Counted from the stretch's first letter, positions 11,665 to 23,002 are shown. The stretch is 64,000 bases of DNA from Morinoia aosen (GCA_030386875.1 CM059563.1:36556139-36620138), one strand, 5' to 3'. Notes: a model not told the origin generated them from the letters alone. Program-made: numbers and translations.

Positions 11665-12070
11665 CTACCACGTTTGAAGTTTATAGCAATTTCCGAATCA
11701 AGACAAGCTGCTTTCACAACTGGGGCTAAATGTTCAACAAAAGAATGCGGAAGATTACGCTCGTATAGGAATTGAACAAGTCTAATTTCACCTTCTTCTA
11801 CCTGTGTATTTTTTCTTCGTTTACAGCCACTGTGCGCATCCGTAGAACTTCTTGTTGTTTTTTCTAATTTCTATATTTTTTTTATTTTTCCTTCCCGCAT
11901 GATTTTTTTCTCTGATTTGCAAGCTTTTTCATCTACTTACATCATATACTTTACTAGGAAACTACGAAAATATTATATTCCTTTTTTTTAATGAGCCACC
12001 CTTTGAATTTCGTTTCAGTTTCCCACAACTCTTGGTACTTTTGAGTATGAATTAAACGTTTACGTATTAC
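11665..12070 (-). pseudogene. hAT transposase, N-terminal part (upstream of the SINE)
   Basis: On the minus strand, from about 12070 downwards, I read QKYQELWETETKFKGWL, then a decayed zinc-finger region with stops and frameshifts. RNLPHSFVEHLAPVVKAACL and DSEIAINFKRGRT follow. The order and motifs match the same subfamily as the transposase at 38 kb (FKEEWLSEREFKEWL, AEHNLPFANIDHRL). It is non-functional. The frame then meets the SINE at 11658. Confidence 0.6.
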
Positions 12071-12570
12071 TTTTGATGTTGGCGTTTCATTCCCACCGTT
12101 GTACACATTACATTAATTCACTTCGAAAATTTCACTAATGCTGAAGCGCGACGCTTCAATTTCCTCTCCAAACAATCATTACAATGACTCATGCAACTGT
12201 GATGATTAGGATCTGCGACTCTGCAAAGCGTGAATACGTAAAGTTGTACTGGCGCTGAGCGGCTGCGACGCAGTGGCGCCTCTGACTGTTCTAAGCCTGT
12301 ATGTACGCGTACAATACGTGTATCAAAGTTCGAACATGTCCGATATGAGTTAAAAATATAAATACAGAGTAGCTTAGCACAAAATGCTGAATGGCTGATC
12401 ACATACAATTGAAATATCAATACTGATTTGATTTTTCTTGAAAATGAACCCTTATAGCAAAATTTCCCTGTTTTCCTGCGGTTTTCAAAGTTTTATCCTT
12501 TTTCCTTTTGGGACCCAAAATTTCCCGAAAGCAGGGAAATTTCCCTGCATCTGGCAACACTTAGGAGCTC

Positions 12571-14590
12571 TCTCTTCTCAATCCATCATAGTGATGCTAA
12601 AGTGGCATGCAATCTCTAGAGAAGAGTTCATGAAATTCAAGAAGTTTTATGGGAAGTTTCACTTCAGGTAGAAATTACTGGCTGCTGTTTCCGACTCTGC
12701 TTGCGCTTGTGGAGTCTGTAAATGAGTACAACAAAGAGAATTACAGATGGAAGTCCACCGCAACATTTTTTTATGGTTTATGCATTATCGTTTCATGAGA
12801 TGTGAACAATATTACTGGAAGAAAACAGTGGTTATATAGATTCCCCCAGATATCACACAATATACATTACGCTCATGCACCTGAAAGTTCACAAATAATG
12901 GAACTAGTTTGGTTTCAAAGTGGTTCTAATTGTAGTAGGTTACAATCAACTACGAGAAAAATTGAAATATATATATATACTTTGCACACCACTACTCTTT
13001 TGTGCGAGAGTTCATCAATTTAAGTAGCACCCCAAGACCAGACAGTGTAGCAAAAACATAGTGCTCAGCTCTGCTATTGTACCAAGTCAATACCGTATTT
13101 ATGATGATACGTGGGTCACTTAACTCATTTCATTACCATATTTCAAGGGATTTCAACCTACTGCAAATTTCTCAATGGTTTCAATATTCCAGAAAAATTA
13201 GTTTTCTATTTGAAGAAAATTAAAATACTCATTGCAAAGTAATATATGAACCCAACACTGCAATGGGATGCATACCTTCATGTTTTCATCCTTAAGTAGA
13301 GTATAGATGGCCTCACAAGTTTTAGGTATGATAGAGAGCGACTGCTTTGATATTCTTGTCAAATACTATAGATAAGTGCATGAATCACCTCGTGGCAGCC
13401 ACCCGTAAAAATAATCTATACATGAGGAACACGTAAAAATGATTATGTACTAGCATCAAAATTTGTGGAATTCAATTGTTATGAGGTACTGAATATGAGC
13501 AAACTATTGATAATCAACATGAGATGTCCAACAATAATTCATAATAATTATTATGCTTTTGTTTTTTATATACGTATTATTTTCCATACACGGATTATAT
13601 TTTTATACACAGATTTTATACGCAAAATTATATACATGAATAACTTACATTCCAAAGTCATACTTTTCATGAAATATGTAAGTGAGCAGGTGCTGACATA
13701 AATGATAATGCACACAAAAAAAGGTCCTTAACAAGCAAAAAAAATTTCAATATAAAGATGGCCTGCTTGACATTCAGCTTTGAGTTCTCAGATTCTCCCC
13801 TTAGAACTATTTATTAGATATGTTTAGAAGTTATAAGAGATCTAGGTGTTAACAATGTTCTCAGAAAAATATCACAGAAAAGCACACAAAAAGTTATTGC
13901 TCAATAGTAGGAATACATTCTGGTATGCTTGACTGAATAATGGATGCTTCAAAAATGTGCACAGAAAGTATGGATACTGCATATAGTTCAAGACACCAAT
14001 AAAATGCATAAGCTAAAGTGCAAATTTTTGAAATAAATTGTTGGCTTAAATTAAACAGAAATATATTAAATAACTTTGGTAAATTACTTCAAATATTGTA
14101 GGAATATTTTATGACAAAAAGAAAAATATGAGCATTTTTCACCTCTTATAGAAAATTTAGGTCACAATAAGTAAAAAAAAAACATTCTATAGGCAAAGTA
14201 GGAGCATATTTTAAAGTTTTAAGCTCAAGTTCAAAAATTTAAACTTCATGAAGAGCATTGAAAAAGATCAAGGACATCAGCTGATCCCATCTTACCACTG
14301 TAACACTGACATTATTCGAAATATTCTCATAATAGATCAGCGATTCTTAATATTTTCTGTTCACACATGCCCAAACAGATAAATTATGGTTACTAACTCT
14401 CAACAAATTAAATTTACAAACTATATGCATCAATTAACTAAAACTTACTTGGGAAGCAGTATTGTTTGTTTACATGTTGCTCGCGAACAACTTCTCTCCG
14501 CTGAAAGCGTATAGTCTGGACGTCTGGACACGATTCGGAAAAGTTTGTGTTTTTGTTGGCGTTTTGGTGTGTTCGTGATTGACGAACTGT
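12571..14590. other. AT-rich right part of the 8.7-kb element, no gene seen
   Basis: Only short frames are present. An AT dinucleotide run lies at about 12970. The last 150 bp contain GTGTTTTTGTTGGCG/GTGTGTTCG words that mirror the left subterminal region. Confidence 0.5.
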
Positions 14591-14611
14591 TTGATAGTGT
14601 AGACGGGCCTT

Positions 14612-15330
14612 TTGCCGGAGAGGCAAAATAATCTCCTTCATCAACGACAACTGAACGATCTTCGTTTCAGGCAACAAGGAAATAAAAAACATGTTGAAGA
14701 ATGGAATAGTTCAGTGGTGGAAAGAAAGTTAGCTGAGGCAACGAAACATCTCTTGGGTCTTTAAAAAGAGAAATACGAACTGTCTGGAAAATACTAACGT
14801 CACTCATGAATGAGCAGCACATCAAACTAACACCTTTGCGTTTTGATGTGCGAAGTAGAAGCAATCATGAACGGTCGTCCCGTGACCGCAGTTTTAGACG
14901 ACCTCTTTTCCTCACAAGATGGAAAAGAAATTATCTTTAATAGATGCAGGAACAAGAAAAATGGTGAGTTTAAAGAAAATCGAACGCGTGCGGCAACCTG
15001 GTGCTCGTAGCCGATGTTCAATTGCCTAGAAGCCAATGGCCATTAGGTAGAATTGTTGATGTTAGTAAGGATAAATTTGGATTCGTCCCAACAGCGAAAA
15101 TAAAGATCCCTAAATTTCGAGGTCAATCCTCGAATAGCTGCGGAAATAATTTCATTGTTCGTCCTATTTCTAAGCTGATTTTGCTCCGCTGTAATGATGT
15201 GTTGAGAAATTTAGTATCTAGGATTTTATGCGCTGGTGTTGCCGCAGACAAAGCAGCGCGACCTCTATGTTCAAATCGGTTTGACTTCGTTGCCTCTTGG
15301 CCTGTACTTTTACCACGATATACATAAGAC
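14612..15330 (+). pseudogene. BEL/Pao integrase, C-terminal part (after the insertion)
   Basis: This resumes the integrase broken at 5881: FCRRGKIISFINDN, then FVSGNKEIKNMLK. With frameshifts there follows CEVEAIMNGRPVTAVLDD, containing the catalytic Glu of the core. Last comes a DUF5641-like C-terminal domain in the frame around 15001: LVLVADVQLPRSQWPLGRIV, then a terminal RPISKLILL. Stops and frameshifts show decay that is probably unrelated to the insertion. A likely LTR follows. Confidence 0.85.
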
Positions 15331-15630
15331 TTGTACTTCGCATTAGTTAGCGCAGGGCTCGGTCGCCTCCGCCGGTGTTGCACATGCTGCACTTCGGTCG
15401 AGGCGTCTGTGTCGCTGCACGGTAGCTATTTTTATTCAATTTCTCTTACTTGCTCTTTGTTCATGTATTGCATATGCGCTTGTGTAAACTTCGTGTATCC
15501 CTTTCCAGACCAATATGTTTGACCTGTTTGTGGTACCAATAAACGAGTGCTACTACTCGTGTATGATAAACATTGAAGAACGTAACAGGTCGTAGAGTAC
15601 GGGAGATGCGAAGTCGCACGACCTGACAAA
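15190..15630 (+). repeat. Probable 3' LTR region of the BEL element
   Basis: This sequence directly follows the integrase end. It contains a polyadenylation signal AATAAA (15538-15543) and a CTACTACTCGTG-type hairpin just downstream. The exact LTR ends cannot be set because the 5' LTR is not in the window. Candidate starts are TGTTGAGAAATTT (about 15199) or TGTTGCCGCAGAC (about 15237). Confidence 0.4.
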
Positions 15631-15674
15631 ATCCTGACTTCAATGCTCTCCCCGGGTAAGCGGCAAATTAGACC

Positions 15675-15748
15675 CTACAACCGTTATTACAACCCCCGTC
15701 ATTACGACAATCCCCAATACAACCACCGTCATTACAAATACCAACACT
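15675..15748 (+). repeat. Short imperfect tandem repeat
   Basis: Words of the type CAACC(C)CCGTCATTAC(G/A) recur three times within about 70 bp. Confidence 0.5.
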
Positions 15749-15749
15749 A

Positions 15750-16977
15750 GACTGACACTGACATCAGGCTGTCACCCACATCACAATGAGAGAGGAACTG
15801 AAACTCTGCAGCAAACTCATAACTGCAGATTAGGTAACTAATCTCTTCTTATTCGACTGCAAAAAAATACGCCCAGTGATTTGAAAGTAAACATCAGTGT
15901 TTTCATGCAGGTATAGAAGTTAAAGCTTTCATTGAAAAATTAAAAGTCACGTTTTGTGTTCATGGAGTTTAATTTGAGTAAATAAATTAAACATTGCAAA
16001 TATTAAGAGCTGAATAGAAGAGTTTGAATGAATAGGAGTAATTAGTCGTGTTATCACTTCAAGAGGCATAGTCGAGTCCACCAGAACGTTTATTGAGCAA
16101 TGTTTGCGGAGACCGGCACCCCCTTTCATGAGGGAAGGAGGTGCGTCAGCCTTTTTTCGTTTGGCCTACTCTCTTTTTATGAGTTTTTATTTTCAATTTG
16201 GAAGAGGTTGTGTGAAATCATGCGGAGACGCTTCAATCGTCTGTAGTTTCGTCATTCATTAAAAACTCAAATTAGCAGAGAGAGTTGGCGAACTTAGCGG
16301 TTTTGTGCTAGATAGTATGGGTATGTTGAATATTGACGAGTCTATTGTCAAGTCCATGAAGTTTAAGCTTTCTGCGGCAGTTTTTCATAGCTTGTAGTCT
16401 TGATAAAATACATCAGTTAAGAATAGACCTTTTGGAATTATATCTTTCGAAATCTTTACTGTATTGTCTTATTTTGTAATTGTTTAATAAATGTTTATGG
16501 AAATTTTGATCTAAAATGCCATATTATGCTATATACATTCATCAATAAAGTCATGAAACTACTTTATTAGCGGTTATTCGTTAGTGCTGTAAATGCAATT
16601 TTTTCGGGCTATTTCGTTATATTTGATAGCGCTTAAACGTGTGATCCCTAATGATCATAATATACGTTAGACGGTCGATATCTCGAAACCATTTCTTCAA
16701 AAGCTCTTCTTTCATTCCGTTTGACTTGTGGAGTAGTTAGTTTATGGTTATTATGAGTTTCGGATTTTCAAAAAAAATCAATGGTGTGTATGTCTATGAT
16801 TTCTTCGAGATCGTTGATATAAACAATTTTTTTCTTCAGCTTGCAAAATGGCTCCTGGCATTTAACCAGGAAAGAAAATAAAAATTGAAAACAGTTTATT
16901 TTCAAGTTCAAACATGAAATCTTATACATTGGTTTTAAAATATCTAAACATTTAATTCTTAATTGATAATAACACAT
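15750..16977. other. No gene recognised
   Basis: AT-rich, with short frames on both strands and no named repeat. Confidence 0.5.
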
Positions 16978-17403
16978 TGGTATCGTAATACCTACGTAAA
17001 ATTCTGAAACAAAAAAATAATGATCGGCAGAAAATCACAACACAAATAAGTTCCCTTCGTTCCGTAATCTGATTTTGACAGTACATTTAAATAGAAGTAA
17101 CCAAGAAAAACACAATCCTCGAAACGCTTAGTTGAAAAACACTTTCGAGCTTTGAAAAACACTTATGAAATAAAAGACAAAATCGCTTACTTAAACACAA
17201 ACACCGCCATAACAATAGAAGCTAAAATACCTTTAGCACAGAGATCTACAACTGCTATTCATACATGGGTATCGTAATACCCATGCTAATTGTCGAAACA
17301 AATGATTCAGAGAAATGCACGAAAAAAATGCGTACCCTTCGTTGCGGTAGTCTGATTTTGGTAAATGCATTTAAATACAAGTGACTAAGAAAACATAATC
17401 CAT
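16978..17403 (+). repeat. Diverged tandem repeat, 289-bp spacing
   Basis: GGTATCGTAATACC recurs at 16979 and 17268. Each copy is followed by about 130 bp of matching sequence (CCCTTCGTT…CTGATTTTG…CATTTAAATA). A smaller duplication of ATAATCCATGTGACG follows at about 17395 and 17450. Confidence 0.6.
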
Positions 17404-17678
17404 GTGACGAATCGCTTAAAACAAGCCGTGGATTGTGTCATGGCATGGCATAATCCATGTGACGCAAGCTGAAAACGGCATCTTCTGCAAAACTGGTGTT
17501 GCGATGTTTTTCTTTCATAAACTTTCACAACGCAGCCAATCTCTACGTTCTCTATGCCATTCAGAAGAGCCTTTTCACTCTCATGTCCTGGTTCAAACAT
17601 ATTGTTAGGACTACAATTATTTAGCACAAACCAAAATCTTGTTTTAAGAATATAAGAATGATTTCTTTTACTTTCCAA
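17385..17678 (-). other. Open frame of 97 aa, unknown
   Basis: This minus-strand frame has mixed, protein-like composition (HESEKALLNGIENVEIGCVV, then RKTSQHQFCRRCRFQL). It has no recognisable domain and partly overlaps the tandem repeat. It could be chance or a decayed exon. Confidence 0.15.
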
Positions 17679-17737
17679 GAAATAATTGAAATTTTCTTCA
17701 GCAGTTCATTTTTACGATGGAAGTTTCTATTCTGACA

Positions 17738-17925
17738 TTAGAGGTGATTCATAGCCCTCATTACTTCGAGTCTCATACACTTCACTATTTTTTCCGAAAT
17801 ACCTTCAGTGTTAGATTCGAGCTCGAAGTAGGACTCTGAATCATTTCTAGAAGCAGCCGATGATTCATCGTTCAAGGTTCGTGCCTGAATCCTTGTTGCA
17901 ATAATTCTTGTATTTTCCCAAAAAA
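17738..17925 (-). other. Possible decayed exon on the minus strand, unknown
   Basis: After an acceptor-like TTTATTCAATGCAG, a minus-strand frame runs to a TAA at 17738-17740 and includes ARTLNDESSAASRNDSESYF and KIVKCMRLEVMRAMNHL. It has no start codon of its own. I do not recognise it. Confidence 0.2.
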
Positions 17926-18212
17926 TTCTGCATTGAATAAAAAATTACATGATGAAATATGTCATCACTTAATAATCAAATGCAAGGCGTGTATGAATTT
18001 ATAAATAAACTTCTCGTGAGTAATTTCTCCAACGTTATTACAATGAAAATCTGCGTGCTTGGTTGGTATCATAGATTCCATTTAAATTGAATAAAAAATG
18101 TATCCTCCGCTTACTTATGAATACGTCGAAAAATAGAGCGTAAAAATTGAATCTAGTGTTGGTAATAAAATGCAGTATATCACAAAAAAAACGATACCGC
18201 AATTTCTTTCAG

Positions 18213-18482
18213 CTACTTCTTGGCTGATAATATTCCATCCTTATGTAATAAAGGCCCCGTACCTCTGTTTATAAATACTAGTACACACGGCCCGACAAAA
18301 GTGCCCGTCAAGCAATTCCGTAGAGTTACCAAACGCCGTTCAATGGTCAATTTATCATCTCGTTGGCGAGCGGCATTGCTTCGTCTTGCCATTTCGCGTT
18401 GTTCATCCGATTGTCTTCTGCGTTTTTCTAGCTGTCGAAGTCTTTCTCCTTCTCTCTTGCGGTTGGATACATTTCTATCCAT
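18213..18482 (-). CDS. Small ORF, Arg/Gln/Glu-rich N-terminus, possible Helitron-type fragment
   Basis: The ATG is at 18482 and there are 89 codons. The first half is highly charged: NRKREGERLRQLEKRRRQSD, then QREMARRSNAARQRDDKL. This resembles the repeated charged N-terminal region seen in some insect Helitron/PIF1-helicase proteins, but only about one repeat is present and no Rep or helicase motif follows. The second half has no match I can recall. Confidence 0.3.
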   Translation of the reverse strand: MDRNVSNRKREGERLRQLEKRRRQSDEQREMARRSNAARQRDDKLTIERRLVTLRNCLTGTFVGPCVLVFINRGTGPLLHKDGILSAKK

Positions 18483-18994
18483 GGTGGTCTCTTATGCCGG
18501 AATTTTATTCTGAAATGTCGTCTTTTATGTCTTCGAAGCTTTTTCAAGAAAATCACAATTTTGAAAACAATTAATCAAGTTCCAAAATCTTGGGTCTAAT
18601 ATTAAGTGGTAGCCAGGTTTCTGGTCAAACGAATTTCAAACATTTCTTTCTGCATTATCAATTAAAAATATCAAATCGACATGATGAATTTCAACAGAGA
18701 AAGCTCCAAAGAAAATTTATATTTGTAAAAATAAGCCGATTGCGAATTCTTGATGCCATAATGCAAGTGAAAGGGAATTGAATCGCCGCTGAAAAAAAAC
18801 AATAGAATAATTTCTTGTATTTCTTAAGCTTTATCCTTGTTGCTATCAAAGCTATCGATTAGAAGAGGGGGTCACACTGACGGACGGACGCGGCTCTTAT
18901 TATTATAGTGATTTTTTTTCACTTTTTGGTTCGTAATTTGTCCTGTGATATTGCAACGAGCCTGTGTGTCTGCACTTACTCACAGGTGTTCTTG

Positions 18995-19031
18995 GTTGGT
19001 TGGTTGGTAAGTTGGTTGGTAAGTTGGTTGG
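18995..19031 (+). repeat. (GGTT)n-type microsatellite
   Basis: GGTTGGTTGGTAAGTTGGTT units form a simple repeat. The short frame through it is repeat-driven. Confidence 0.7.
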
Positions 19032-19978
19032 CCCATCTCTTTTTCATGCTCATAACCTATTGACCACAACGTGCGGCACCGTTGGCCACGGAGGCAATTT
19101 TCATAATGCTACGGGAAAACCAGAAGTCACGCACTTTTCAAAAAAAACTTATTTGAACCTAATGAGAGGATGATTGAGTTAAATTTTCAAAATATCTGAT
19201 TAGAGTTAACTTTAAATTTGAATTGAATATTTAACTTCAGTTTTACCAACTGCAGTCAAAGTGTTTAGGATGCTTAAAAACGGAATCTGTGATTTAAGGA
19301 ATATTTTAATTGACTGTACTACTCGCATTAGGATGTATATATTGGGTTGTCAAATGAAAATTTTGAATACAGTCATAGTTGACGTATCATGTACACTAGT
19401 AAATAATGATACACAGTTGTTGTTTGCTTGGTTTATCCGTCTCTATGTGGCGCACATAAGAATGCTTAGTGACCCTTCCTATGATACGAGTTTCACCAGT
19501 GCGCAAGTACAAGATTATTATAATCTTGGGTACAATTAGGATGGATATATTTTTTTTGCCATCCATATCTTGAGACGTAAGGAAACTATAGAATCCAAGG
19601 ATTTTTAGCGGGTCTTTTATGCTAGGAGTAAAATAAGGTAAGAAAACTTACCTCTGGGTTTTTTCTTTGTTCTGGCACAGAATTATTCATGGAAATATTG
19701 CTTCATAGAAACCCCTCCCACTGAGGATAATCGGAAAGTCTTGCGCATACGTTGTTGAACACGATAAAGGAATATGACTGCGTATGTAAAGAAAATATAT
19801 CACATAAATGCATAGAACTTGAAAAACAAACTTAATTTTCCGGCGAAGGCCTGAACACACATTGGTTCTTAATTGGATGACAGGCAACAATAGGTTTCAT
19901 GATAGCCCCCTGAGTTGTTGAAGGCCCAGTGAAGGAAACACGTAAATACACCTATGTGGTTTGATAACTTTTCGAGAA

Positions 19979-20240
19979 GGCCACCGTGACCGAGTGGTTA
20001 AGAACTTGCCCTGCACGGAAAGGTGCCGGCAGTTCGAATCCTTGCAGTGTCGCCCGATGAATTCTCCCCGCTGGGAAAAGGGAAAACTCAGCCGCAATTC
20101 TTCTCTCTAGCCAGGTGTCGGAAATGGGTACCGAATTGACCGGGTGTACCCGTCCCTATGGTAGTTATAAGGTCTTTGCAAAAACAATATAAAAGATGAT
20201 AGGTATTAGGCTTGATTGATTGAAATAAAAAATCCTTTTT
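19979..20240 (+). mobile_element. tRNA-derived SINE, full head (Ser/Leu-like)
   Basis: The head reads as a tRNA: an A box within TGACCGAGTGGTTAAG (about 19987) and a B box, AGTTCGAATCC (20031-20041). The A-box wording resembles class II tRNAs (Ser/Leu). The body (TTCTCCCCGCTGGGAAAAGG, CCAGGTGTCGGAAATGGGTA, TTGACCGGG) matches the other two SINEs, as does the 3' segment AGGCTTGATTG…GAAATAAA. It is not a functional tRNA gene, because acceptor-stem pairing and a 3' end are lacking. Confidence 0.85.
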
Positions 20241-20477
20241 TGCAATGCGGATGAGAAATAAGGAAGGAGCTAAAAGGAGGTGGGTTGTAGAAAAGATTTT
20301 CATTTGCATCAGTACGATAGTTTTGTTTGCTAGAAGCCTACAATGATTTTGAGGTTAACGAAGTAGAAATTAATAACTGAACTGCTGTAGTGAAAGTTCG
20401 GCTGTTGGTGACGACGAAGAAAACTTATGTACTTATTTTTTTCTTTCCCGGTGCATAACTACCCTGGCGAACAAAGA

Positions 20478-20531
20478 CACAAAGAGAGAGAGAGATGAAA
20501 ACATGGAAAGAGAAAGAGAGAGTGAGACTTC
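20478..20531 (+). repeat. GA-rich microsatellite
   Basis: Interrupted (GA)n runs occur within about 50 bp. Confidence 0.7.
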
Positions 20532-21181
20532 TTCACTTTCAATACTGTTCAATGAGAGATTTCGAAAATTTTTGTTCAACGTACAGTTGTCCACATTTCA
20601 TTGTATGTAAATTAATCATGTAACATGATCTAATACCATAATTTATTGAAAGAAATAGGAAGCCCATTTTCACATCATCTTAGGCATGGAATTCAAATAA
20701 CTATATACCATGATATAACTATGATAAAATTTAAATGGAAAAGTGAATAAGTCATGAATGGTTCTACATCATGACTTTATGCAACCAAGAATGATATTGA
20801 TATAGTTGAACAATTGAAAATCCACCTACAAAATTAGCTATAATAGATAGCAAAATAATACTCAACAAATTCAAATTCTATTAGCAAAGGCTTTAATAGC
20901 AATTTTGTTTTTATACTTTTGCAGAATTGCTTCCTGTAGTAGAATTTTTCTTGACTAAAGTTATTAACAAGCAACTTCATTTACGAATTTATAATATTTA
21001 TAATTTATAAAAACTTACAGTAAAAAATTTCACCTCCTGCTTATATCAACATAGCATATTTCTCTCGATTTTTCCTTCATATCAAAATACCACAGTTTAG
21101 GCAAAATGAAGTACATTTATACACATCTTGAGCATAATGGAAAATCTCGGAATTTGCGAAGAAGAAGACAATAATCTATTT

Positions 21182-21545
21182 TTCAGTTTTTGGTGCTTGG
21201 ATATGGGTTAATAGATCGAAATAAACAATTGTTCTTCTATGCCCTTTCCGTCGCAAATGAGTATTTAACGAGTTATAGTAATGACGTTATTTAACGTTAC
21301 TGAACTAATCTAAACTAAAGTAACCTAAAGTAACGATCATTCAAGCGCATTGCAACAGTCAGAAGGATGAGTCCATTAAGATTCCTCCCCTCAACCGATT
21401 TTTCCCGCGCTTCAAAGAATAGAATTATTGTGGTAGGTAACCTACTGCTATAACTCGTTAAATACGCATTTGCGACGGAAAGTGCATAGATGAGAAATAT
21501 TTCATTTTCATCTAATTACCCATAATCAAGCAGCAAATTTTGGGA
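21182..21545. mobile_element. Foldback MITE with about 100-bp inverted arms
   Basis: The left arm (about 21190-21290) and the complement of the right arm (about 21430-21545) share GGTAAT/GGTTAATAGATCGAAAT-like ends, then CTATGC(C/A)CTTTCCGTCGCAA and TATTTAACGAGTTATAG. The arms are separated by about 130 bp with no coding capacity. A half copy lies at 3500-3640. Confidence 0.65.
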
Positions 21546-21828
21546 AATCGATAATTGTCCTTTCCTTCACAAATACCTCACTTTTTTCTAACCTTATTTA
21601 ATATATTTAGTACTAATTCAAAATGTTATTGCTTTTATTTACACTAAAATCAAACATTTCATGGGTGATGATATAATTTACTATATTAGCAAAATAATAC
21701 ATTGTAAGCAAGAAAAGAAAGAAAAAAGAAAAACGTTTATTTTCCAAGTTGCCACATGAGATACATGCCAACATATTGGCTTTTAAAAGTTTCTTAATAT
21801 ATGACATCCTGAAACAAATGTTCCATAC

Positions 21829-22245
21829 GAGAAGTACTAATTGACAAACCATCCGAGGTGTACAAGTAGATAAGCCATACGAGGCATAATAATAGACAAA
21901 CTATACGAGGTGTACTAATAGACAAACTATCAGAGGTGTACAAATAGATAGACCATACGATGCACATTAATTGATAAAATATACGAGGCGTACTAATAGA
22001 CAAACTATTCGTGGTGTGCTAATAGTCTAACAAAAGTTCTATACTAGGAGTACTAATTGACAAACCATCCGAGGTGTACAAATAGATAAGCCATACGAGG
22101 CATAATAATAGGCAAACTATACGAGGTGTACTAATAGACAAGTTATCAGAGGTGTAGAAATAGATAGACCATACGAGGCATATTAATAGATAAAATATAC
22201 GAGGCGCTCTAATAGACAAACCATACGTGGCGTGCCAATAGTCTA
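21829..22245 (+). repeat. 26-bp minisatellite with 216-bp higher-order repeat
   Basis: The unit is about AAACTATACGAGGTGTACTA plus ATAGAC. Seven 26-bp units and one 34-bp unit make a 216-bp block (AGTACTAA at 21833 and again at 22049), present nearly twice. Minus-strand frames through it repeat a serine/isoleucine-rich peptide and are repeat artefacts. Confidence 0.8.
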
Positions 22246-22351
22246 TCTCTGTCAAGGGTAGTTGATTGAAAAATGAAAAATATGCCCTAAAAATATGCAA
22301 AGCCCTATCACCATCAAAAACATATTTCATATCTTCTCGATAATCACCACA

Positions 22352-22455
22352 ACATCATGCGGACATGGGTACATGGGATAAAATGGAGATACAGTGTAAG
22401 CCGGTTACCACTCAGGATTGACAAATATCTACAAAATATTGGCAGAAATGGGTAA
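22352..22455 (+). repeat. Diverged direct repeat, copy 1
   Basis: GCGGACATGGGTACATGGGA and the following roughly 80 bp match 23003-23108 in the same orientation, about 650 bp away. The intervening DNA is AT-rich, with a TATA/CACA simple repeat at about 22705-22760. The pair could be old short LTRs or a plain duplication. Confidence 0.5.
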
Positions 22456-23002
22456 ACAAACATGTACTCAAAATCAAAATACATTGCTTGTACAACATAC
22501 GGACAGAAAGATAATTTTACAACGATTCATATGCTCAAATTGCACTTTATTTCATTAATTATATTTGTCTTTAATCCGATTCACAAAAACGCTCTCTCGA
22601 GAAGTGATAGATCTATTTTTGGATCATTTTGCTAGTGCAATAAAATTTATTAACCGCATGGTTTTTGCGTAAAGAAATGAAATAGAAACATGCATATTTA
22701 TTCATGTAGATACATATATATACCTACACACGTACACACACATATTGATATATATACTTATTGGAAATGAAATATAAGAAAAAAAAAATACATATATGAA
22801 ATAAAAAGATAAAAACAACCTACCATCTACTACACAGAAAATGACAGTTGAGCTCACTGTAATCCTAAGAATTTTTTTGCAAAAAAAAATAACTAAAAGG
22901 AAAAAGAAGACTTCGAAAAACATAAAAATGAACTGGTTTTTAATTTCTTCATAGAAATTTTTAAGAAAACTAATGTTAAAGTCAAGAAACAACACAATTC
23001 TT

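Larger units (their letters stand above)
10960..12562 (-). mobile_element. hAT element with SINE inserted in its transposase
   Basis: The left end is CAGGGTTGTCAGATG at 10960-10974. The right end is the complement of AAGTGTTGCCAGATG, ending at 12562. The flanking 8-mers AGGAGCTT (10952-10959) and AGGAGCTC (12563-12570) match at 7 of 8 positions, as expected for a hAT target-site duplication. AAATTTCCC words repeat next to both ends, resembling subterminal transposase-binding sites. The interior carries broken transposase on the minus strand. The element lies within the 8.7-kb TIR element. Confidence 0.75.
5882..14611. mobile_element. 8.7-kb TIR element inserted in the BEL integrase
   Basis: The ends are 21-bp inverted repeats with 19 matches: AAGGCCCGTCCACACCATCA at 5882-5901 against the complement of 14592-14611 (AAGGCCCGTCTACACTATCA). 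Both subterminal regions are rich in CGAACAC-type words. They sit exactly where the BEL integrase reading breaks and resumes, which strongly supports a single insertion. I could not define a target-site duplication. The ends recall PIF/Harbinger-ISL2EU or hAT-type termini, but this is not settled. I recognise no transposase of its own. Inside are an exon-like piece (8016-8168), a SINE (9924-10130) and a nested hAT element (10960-12562). Confidence 0.75.

Noticed and set aside
11318-11671. 117-aa minus-strand ORF starting in poly-Ile
   Set aside because: It is the antisense reading of the SINE and its (ATT)n tail; only the few residues beyond the SINE belong to the hAT transposase.
12118-12420. 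100-aa minus-strand ORF in the hAT element
   Set aside because: It lies upstream of the recognisable transposase start (about 12070), has no transposase motif and no conserved cysteine spacing.
19979-20045. A tRNA-Ser/Leu gene
   Set aside because: It has good A and B boxes but no acceptor-stem pairing, and it continues into the shared SINE body also found at 9924 and 11353.
21182-22245. CRISPR-like array from regularly spaced repeats
   Set aside because: The repeats are contiguous minisatellite units without unique spacers, in a eukaryotic sequence.
21794-22330. Minus-strand ORFs with repeated Ser-Ile-Ser-Thr-Pro-Arg peptides
   Set aside because: Explained by the 26-bp tandem repeat.
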